A stretch of DNA of 64,000 bases from Chloroflexota bacterium (GTDB taxonomy: Bacteria; Chloroflexota; UBA6077; JACCZL01): the NCBI GenBank assembly GCA_020850535.1, contig JADZEM010000123.1, forward strand, positions 62,001 through 126,000, in the 5' to 3' direction. The notes beneath the pieces were generated by a model. It was not told the DNA's origin. It saw only the letters and a program-made list of their open reading frames with translations, and searched no databases. How positions within the stretch are numbered: position 1 is the first letter of the stretch; each line of letters starts with the position of its first letter. A program made the translations under genes and the position numbers. Below, piece after piece: positions 58,972 through 64,000 of this stretch.

Positions 58972-60431
58972 GCGCCCAACCGCTACCCGGTCTCCCCGCC
59001 ACCGACGCCCTGACCGACCTCGACCTCAAAGGTGTCTCGGAGACGATCCGCGCGCGGCGGGTCTCGTCCGTCGAGGCGACGCAGGCGTACCTGGACCGCA
59101 TCGCCCAGTTCGATGGCGTCCTCCAGGGCTACATCACCGTCACCGCCGAGCGGGCACTGGCCCAGGCCCGGCAGGCCGACGCCGAGCTTGCCCGGGGCGA
59201 GCGCCGGGGGCCGCTCCACGGCGTCCCGGTCGCCCTCAAAGACCTCATCGCCGTCAAGGGCGTGCGCCTGACCGGCGGCTCGCAGGTCTTCGCCCACCAC
59301 ATCGCCGAAGAAGACTCGCCCATCGTCACGAAGCTGGACGAGGCCGGGGCGGTGATGCTCGGCAAGCTCACCATGCACGAGTTCGCGTTTGGGCGGGCGG
59401 CCACCGACGGCTCGCTGACGGACGGCCCCTTCCCGACGGGCCGTAACCCCTGGAACGTCGAGCGGGTGACGGGCGGCTCGTCCTCCGGCTCGGGGGTGGC
59501 GGCGTCGGCCGGCCTCTGCGCGGGTGCGCTCGGCTCGGACACCGGCGGCTCGATCCGTGGGCCGGCCGCCTTGTGCGGCCTCGTCGGGCACAAGCCGTCG
59601 TACGGGCTGGTCACGCGGCGCAACGTGCTGCCCCAGTGCTGGGGACTGGATCACGTCGGACCGATGACCAGGAGCGTCTGGGACGCGGCGGTCCTCCTCC
59701 AGGCCATCGCCCGCTACGATCCTGGCGACGCCTCATCCTCCAACACGCGGCCTCCCAGCTACACCCGCGAGCTGGAGAACGGCGTTCGCGGCATGACGTT
59801 CGGCGTGCTGCGCCGCTTCTACCTGGACTGGCCGGGCATCGACCCCGACGTGAAAGCGGCCACCTACGCGGCCTACGCCGAGCTTGAGCGGCAGGGCGCC
59901 CGGCTGGTGGAGGTGGATGCGCCGACGCTCGACCAGGCGCAGGGCATCTGGGGCGCGCTGCTGGCCGAGATGTACGAGTACCACCGCGACCTGCTCCGCG
60001 AGCAGCCGGAGCACTACCGCCGGCCGACACGCCTGCTGATGCTGGCCAGCGCCCTCACACCAGCCGGGGACTTCGTGCGGGCGCAGCGGCTGCGGGCGCG
60101 GCTGGGGCGGGAGATCGCCGGGCTGCTGCGGGAGGTCGATGCGCTGCTCTTCCCGGGGCAGGCCGAGCCGGCCACTCCCTTCCCGGCCGATCCGACCCCG
60201 GTCGAGCTGGTGCGCGCGGCCTCGCGCTACACCAACATCTGGAACCTCGTCGGGCTGCCGGCCTGCGTGCTGCCGAGCGGGTTCAGCCGCGAGGGCCTGC
60301 CGATCTCCCTGCAGATCGTCGGGCGGCCGTTCGACGACGCGACGGTGCTGCGGATCGCGCGGGCCTACGAGCGGGTCACCCCCTGGCACACCCGCCGCCC
60401 AAACCCGGCCGGCTGGACCCCGCGGGCCTGA
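58968..60431 (+). CDS. Amidase (amidase signature family)
   Basis: A 487-residue amidase-signature enzyme. The Ser-cisSer-Lys triad can be seen: Lys in GVPVALKDLIAVKG, Ser in GGSSSGSGVAAS and Ser in GSDTGGSIRGPAALCGLVG. C-terminal VELVRAASRYTNIWNLVGLPAC and GLPISLQIVGRPFDD are family features. Activity could be on amides, nitrile-derived amides or as GatA-like amidotransferase; absence of GatB nearby favours a stand-alone amidase. ATG 58968 has a GGCGGAGGGG site. Confidence 0.93.
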   Translation: MSAQPLPGLPATDALTDLDLKGVSETIRARRVSSVEATQAYLDRIAQFDGVLQGYITVTAERALAQARQADAELARGERRGPLHGVPVALKDLIAVKGVRLTGGSQVFAHHIAEEDSPIVTKLDEAGAVMLGKLTMHEFAFGRAATDGSLTDGPFPTGRNPWNVERVTGGSSSGSGVAASAGLCAGALGSDTGGSIRGPAALCGLVGHKPSYGLVTRRNVLPQCWGLDHVGPMTRSVWDAAVLLQAIARYDPGDASSSNTRPPSYTRELENGVRGMTFGVLRRFYLDWPGIDPDVKAATYAAYAELERQGARLVEVDAPTLDQAQGIWGALLAEMYEYHRDLLREQPEHYRRPTRLLMLASALTPAGDFVRAQRLRARLGREIAGLLREVDALLFPGQAEPATPFPADPTPVELVRAASRYTNIWNLVGLPACVLPSGFSREGLPISLQIVGRPFDDATVLRIARAYERVTPWHTRRPNPAGWTPRA

Positions 60432-60508
60432 GCCGGCAACCTCACCCCCCGACCCCTGGGGGTACCTCACCCCCGGGGCCGGCGGCAAAGCCTTTCGCGC
60501 CACCTGCT

Positions 60509-60841
60509 TCACCCGGCCGTCGAGCGCCGCGCCGACCGCAGCGTCTCCGTCATCAGGTCGTTGACGATGATGCCCGTGTCGCTGACGCTGGCCGCCTGCT
60601 TGAACAGGTCGCTGTAGCCGGGCGCAATCTTCGCCTGGAAGTCCGTCGTCGCCACGAGGTACGTCGCAGCCGGGTCCAGCAGCACGATCCTGGTCGGGCT
60701 GGCCTGACTGCTGGCCGGGGTGGATACTTGCAGCAGCGCCGTGCCGACGATGAGTACCGCCACCAGCGCCAGCCTGACGATCCGCGCGAAACACCGAGGC
60801 CAGGGCTGCTTCTGCTTTGGCCGGTCTGGAGGGCGCAACAT
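60509..60841 (-). pseudogene. Probable internally deleted 5'-nucleotidase
   Basis: 110 residues: a signal peptide (LALVAVLIVGTALLQVSTPA), then directly TYLVATTDFQAKIAPGYSDL, with SVSDTGIIVNDLMTETL near the end, which matches the C-terminal part of secreted 5'-nucleotidases. The metallophosphatase domain that should lie in between is absent, so an internal deletion joined the two ends. Its ATG (60839-60841) overlaps the ATG of the divergent HAD gene in a shared CATG, leaving the promoter within that gene. May still be expressed. Confidence 0.45.
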
Positions 60842-61556
60842 GACCAACGATCCGCTCGCGAGCGTCACGACCGCCATGTTCGACTTCTACGGCACCGTCG
60901 TCGATATGCAGCGCGGCCTGACCGAGGCGATCGCGCCGTACCTCCAGGCCAAAGGCTCGTCGCTCGACCCGGGCCGCGTCGTGACGTGGTGGCGGCGCAC
61001 CCACTTCGAGGCCTCGATGATCGACGCCCTGCTCCACCGCGAGCACACGCCGTACCGGCAGATCGGGTTCCAGGCCGTGGACTACACCCTCGAACGGGCC
61101 GGCATCCCGCACACGCCCGACGAGGTCGCCGCGCTGGTGAGCGCCATCGAGCGGCTCAAGCCGTTCCCGGATGTCGTGGCGGCGCTCTCCCTGCTGAAGC
61201 AGCACGGCCTGAAGCTCGTCATCCTCTCCAACGGCGATCCCGACATGCTCGAACGGGGGGTGGCCTACTCGGGGACGGCCCACCTGTTCGACCATGTCAT
61301 CTCGGTGGCCGAGGCGGGCAGCTTCAAGCCGCACGTCGCCACCTACCGCACGGCCTGCGAGCGGGTACACGTCCGCCCGGAGCAGGTCGCCTTCGTCGCC
61401 AATCACACCTTCGACTGCGTCGGCGCGAAGGCGTTCGGGATGCGCGCCGTGTTCGTGGATCGGCGCAAGCGGCCATTCGGCAATACCACGTACCCGCCCG
61501 ACCTGATCGTGGCCGACTTCCAGGAGCTAGCCTCGCGCCTGACCGGCGCAGGCTGA
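60840..61556 (+). CDS. Haloacid-dehalogenase type II-like HAD hydrolase
   Basis: A 238-residue HAD protein: nucleophile Asp in MFDFYGTVVD, motif II Ser in LVILSNGDPDML, Lys in SFKPHVATYRTAC and motif III ANHTFDCVGAKAFGMRAVFVDRR. The AxxxFD...GA segment in place of the usual SxxxxD is typical of type II haloacid dehalogenases, which hydrolyse 2-haloacids to 2-hydroxyacids. GGAGGG lies before ATG 60840. Substrate by family only. Confidence 0.85.
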   Translation: MTNDPLASVTTAMFDFYGTVVDMQRGLTEAIAPYLQAKGSSLDPGRVVTWWRRTHFEASMIDALLHREHTPYRQIGFQAVDYTLERAGIPHTPDEVAALVSAIERLKPFPDVVAALSLLKQHGLKLVILSNGDPDMLERGVAYSGTAHLFDHVISVAEAGSFKPHVATYRTACERVHVRPEQVAFVANHTFDCVGAKAFGMRAVFVDRRKRPFGNTTYPPDLIVADFQELASRLTGAG

Positions 61557-61643
61557 TCGAAGCCGTCTGACCATCTGCACCGCCGATCCGGCACCATCTT
61601 CAGCATCGACAACGCCTCGTGCGTCGGGGCGCGGAGCAGACTG

Positions 61644-63035
61644 ATGAGCACAGCAACAGGCACGCCGAGCCAGCTCAATGCCGTCTGGGCCTACGTGGAC
61701 GCCCACCAGGATGAGATGCTGGAGCAGTTGAAGACGCTGGTGCGTCAGCCGAGCATCAGCGCGCAGAACGTCGGCGTGCGGGAGTGCGCCGAGCTGCTGG
61801 CGGGGATGATGCGCGCCGACGGCATCGAGACCGAGATCGTACCGTCGGCCGGCCAGCCGGTCATCATCGGCAAGGGCGTGGCCGTCCCGGGCGCCCCGAC
61901 CATCCTGGTCTACGGCCACTACGACGTGCAACCGGTCGATCCGCTCGACGCCTGGCTCAGCCCGCCCTTCGAGCCGACCATCCGCGACGGACGCCTCTGG
62001 GGGCGCGGCACTGGCGACAACAAGGGCCAGTTGCTCGCGCAGTTGCTGGCCTACCGCGCCTGGAAGGAGGTCGCGGGCGGCCCACCGCTCAACATCACCT
62101 TCATCTTCGAGGGCGAGGAGGAGAGCGGCAGCCCCCATCTGGCCCAGTTCTGCCGCGACAACAGGGATCGTCTGGCGGCGGACATGGTCTACCTCTCGGA
62201 CGGCCCCGTCCACGAGAGCGGCAAGCAGACGATCTCGCTCGGCGTGCGCGGTGTCCTCTCCATCGAGCTGGAGGCCCACGGCACCCACCGCGACTACCAC
62301 TCCGGCCACGGCGGCAACCTGATCCCCAATCCGGCCTGGGAGCTTGTCCACCTGCTGGCCTCGATGCGCGCCGCGGACGGCCGCATCCTGATCGAGGGCT
62401 TCGAGGACGACGTGCGGCCCGTCGGCAAGGCCGAGCGCGACGCCGTCAACGCCCTGCCGATGGACATCCCCGCCTACCTGGAGGAACACGGCATTCCGCA
62501 GCTCGCTCCGCACGGCGAGACGCCCTTCTTCGACCGGATCATGTTCCACCCCACGGTGAACATCAATGGCTTCAGCTCCGGCTACTCCGGCCAGGGCATG
62601 AAGACGATCATCCCGGCGAAGGCCGTGGTCAAGATGGACCTGCGGCTCGTCGTCGATCAGCGCGCCGACGACATCTACGAGAAGGTCGTCCGGCACGTCC
62701 AGAAGCACGCCCCGAACGTCACGGTGCGGCGTGGTGGCTCGATGGAGCCGTCCCGGACCCCGGTGGACGATCCGTACGTGCAGGTGGTGGCGCGGGCTGT
62801 CGAGCGGACCCTCGGCGAGCGCCCGCTGATCTTCCCGGCCAGTGGCGGCAGCCTGCCGGACTACGCCTTCACGCGTGATCTTGGGCTGCCGCTGGTGAAG
62901 GTGCCGTACGCCAACGCCGACGAGGCCAACCACGCCCCCAACGAGAATCTCGAATTGAGCCGCTTCTACGGCAGCATCAAGATCGCCGCCACCGTCTACG
63001 AGGAGCTTGCCAACGCCCACGCGCCTGCCCGGTAG
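61644..63035 (+). CDS. M20-family dipeptidase
   Basis: A 463-residue metallopeptidase of the CNDP/PepV-like M20 branch: first zinc ligand and catalytic Asp in VYGHYDVQPVDPLDAW, bridging Asp in GRGTGDNKGQ, Glu pair in FEGEEESGSPHL, Asp in YLSDGPVH, lid domain with GTHRDYHSGHGGNLIPNP, and C-terminal His in ADEANHAPNE. All ligands seem present. It hydrolyses dipeptides in the cytoplasm. Followed by a repeat-rich intergenic region. Confidence 0.93.
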   Translation: MSTATGTPSQLNAVWAYVDAHQDEMLEQLKTLVRQPSISAQNVGVRECAELLAGMMRADGIETEIVPSAGQPVIIGKGVAVPGAPTILVYGHYDVQPVDPLDAWLSPPFEPTIRDGRLWGRGTGDNKGQLLAQLLAYRAWKEVAGGPPLNITFIFEGEEESGSPHLAQFCRDNRDRLAADMVYLSDGPVHESGKQTISLGVRGVLSIELEAHGTHRDYHSGHGGNLIPNPAWELVHLLASMRAADGRILIEGFEDDVRPVGKAERDAVNALPMDIPAYLEEHGIPQLAPHGETPFFDRIMFHPTVNINGFSSGYSGQGMKTIIPAKAVVKMDLRLVVDQRADDIYEKVVRHVQKHAPNVTVRRGGSMEPSRTPVDDPYVQVVARAVERTLGERPLIFPASGGSLPDYAFTRDLGLPLVKVPYANADEANHAPNENLELSRFYGSIKIAATVYEELANAHAPAR

Positions 63036-63090
63036 CCGGTAATCCTGCGTCCCGCTCGCTCCACTGGTGCTTCAGGGGCGGCCAGATTCC

Positions 63091-63230
63091 ACAGCGCAAC
63101 AGGCCGCCGGGCCGGAGCACCGCACACAGGCACCGCTGTCAGAGCGCGTGGCCGCCGGGCCGGAGCGCTGCACACAGGCAACCACAGCAGCGCGTGGCCG
63201 CCGGGCCGGAGCGCTGCACACAGGCAACCA
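63091..63230. repeat. Tandem repeat of about 46-48 bp
   Basis: GCCGCCGGGCCGGAGC occurs at 63103, 63151 and 63197, each followed by a GCACACAGGCA string; three units of period 48 and 46 bp. Confidence 0.8.
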
Positions 63231-63231
63231 T

Positions 63232-63337
63232 GTCATCCTGAGTGAAGCGAGCTTGCGAGCGCAACGAAGGATCTCACCCGCTGGCGCGACACTCGACGGT
63301 CAGCGGGTGAGGTCCTTCGCTTCGCTCAGGATGACAT
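63232..63337. repeat. MITE-like palindromic element, copy 3
   Basis: The left arm AACGAAGGATCTCACCCGCT and right arm AGCGGGTGAGGTCCTTCGCT form the inverted ends; interior is shorter than in copies 1 and 2 and has only one GACGGTCAGCG unit. Confidence 0.8.
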
Positions 63338-63479
63338 GGGATGTTGCATTCTTCGCATAGAATGATGGCGGCGACCCCTGCACGCTTTGCACGGGAAGAC
63401 GGTCTCGCTCTGACTGAAACGACACGCCCCGAAACCCTTCAGTGGACGAGGCAGCGGGTGAGACGGGAGTCCTGCCCCG

Positions 63480-64000
63480 TCAGTCCGGTACCTGCACCAG
63501 CCGCACCGCGTCCGCCACGACGGCCCCATCCTCAGAGCCGGCCAGCTCCACGACGCACGGCGCCCCCGCCGCAAGCGCCGCTGTCAGCAGCGTCACCCAG
63601 CGGCCCCCGCGCTCCTGCTGGCTGACCGTCGCCTCGCCGAGTGGCTGGCCGCCCTGGCTCACGTGGTACACCGCCTCGGCCGAACGATCCTCGCCCTCGG
63701 TCCAGCTTGCTTGTACCTGATACGCACCCGCCTCGGGGACGGCCAGTTGCCAGCGGAACAGCGCCTCCTCCTGGCCGGCCTCGGCCACCTGATACCCCGA
63801 GCCGTAGTAACCCAGGACCGCCCGACTCCGCGTCCACACACCCTCATGGCGTGTCCGCAGAGCATCGGTGTCGTCCAGCACGGCGTGACGGTCCACGGCC
63901 ACGTGCCAGTGCGCCACCGTCCGCCCGATCTCGCCGCCGGCGCTCCGCGCCCGCACGAACAGGGTGTAGACGCCTCGCGCATTGGGTGGCAGCGCCACGC
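63480..64000 (-). CDS. Golvesin C-terminal-like domain protein, 5' end missing
   Basis: At least 172 residues at the C-terminus of a gene that continues past the right edge. VAVDRHAVLDDTDALRTRH, LGYYGSGYQVAEAGQEEALF, WQLAVPEAGAYQVQASWTEG, QQERGGRWVTLL and AGSEDGAVVADAVRLVQVPD follow the golvesin C-terminal-like domain, a beta-sandwich found at the end of secreted hydrolases. The catalytic part is not in the window. Met near 63998 is probably internal. Confidence 0.7.
   Translation of the reverse strand, partial: VALPPNARGVYTLFVRARSAGGEIGRTVAHWHVAVDRHAVLDDTDALRTRHEGVWTRSRAVLGYYGSGYQVAEAGQEEALFRWQLAVPEAGAYQVQASWTEGEDRSAEAVYHVSQGGQPLGEATVSQQERGGRWVTLLTAALAAGAPCVVELAGSEDGAVVADAVRLVQVPD

Noticed and set aside
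61527-63020. 497-codon minus-strand open frame
   Set aside because: Antisense to the M20 dipeptidase gene, which has a full set of zinc ligands.

Overview
The window is high-GC bacterial DNA (about two-thirds G+C by eye) packed with short operons. Several traits point to a Chloroflexota (Thermomicrobia/Sphaerobacter-like) soil or aquatic organism: secreted proteins with Thr-Pro-rich linkers, a xerD-punA pair, a molybdenum hydroxylase of the CoxL superfamily, an E1 alpha/beta keto-acid dehydrogenase pair, and many small palindromic dispersed repeats. The taxonomic assignment is an inference; no rRNA or tRNA gene was seen.

Layout. 1-6 kb: end of a secreted esterase, an OmpR-type two-component system, a DUF5666 exported protein and a FecR-domain surface protein. 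6-9 kb: a probable small structured RNA with its own promoter and terminator, then feoA-feoB-feoC for ferrous iron uptake. 9-12.5 kb: a heavy-metal P1B ATPase with two small membrane partners (one resembling mycobacterial PacL/DUF1490 chaperones), converging on and overlapping a stand-alone HMA-like gene. 13-24 kb: small hypothetical, GNAT, XerD-like recombinase, purine nucleoside phosphorylase, secreted M6-like metalloprotease, ROK sugar kinase, glycogen phosphorylase with an unusual C-terminal extension, and repeat arrays. 23-30 kb: PhnD-like lipoprotein, haem-binding protein, zinc alcohol dehydrogenase, membrane protein, PRC-barrel-like protein and an orphan molybdopterin hydroxylase large subunit.

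30.0-33.0 kb is the most striking part: a lower-GC type II restriction-modification island (endonuclease, C5-cytosine methyltransferase, excisionase-like HTH protein). It lies between two perfect 115-bp direct repeats, each made of the last 12 codons of csrA, its stop codon and its terminator hairpin. The island looks like a small element inserted at the 3' end of the flagellar regulator gene csrA.

33-46.8 kb is a long flagellar locus, all on the minus strand: fliP-fliQ-fliR-flhB-flhA-pilZ-(membrane protein)-fliA-(RskA-like LPxTG protein)-flgF-flgG, then flgM-flgN-flgK-flgL-fliW-csrA. It covers the export gate, sigma-28 and anti-sigma FlgM, rod proteins, hook-junction proteins, and the FliW/CsrA translational switch. 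47-64 kb: a decaying AbiE toxin-antitoxin locus with strong palindromic operators, E1 alpha/beta of a branched-chain-type dehydrogenase, an MTA/SAH-nucleosidase-like protein, a scar with a transposase remnant and a truncated gene, a secreted glycosidase-like lipoprotein, a NarL-type two-component system, an NDH-2 fused to a cyclic-nucleotide-binding domain, an amidase with a small coupled partner, a probable internally deleted 5'-nucleotidase, a HAD dehalogenase, an M20 dipeptidase and the end of a golvesin-domain protein.
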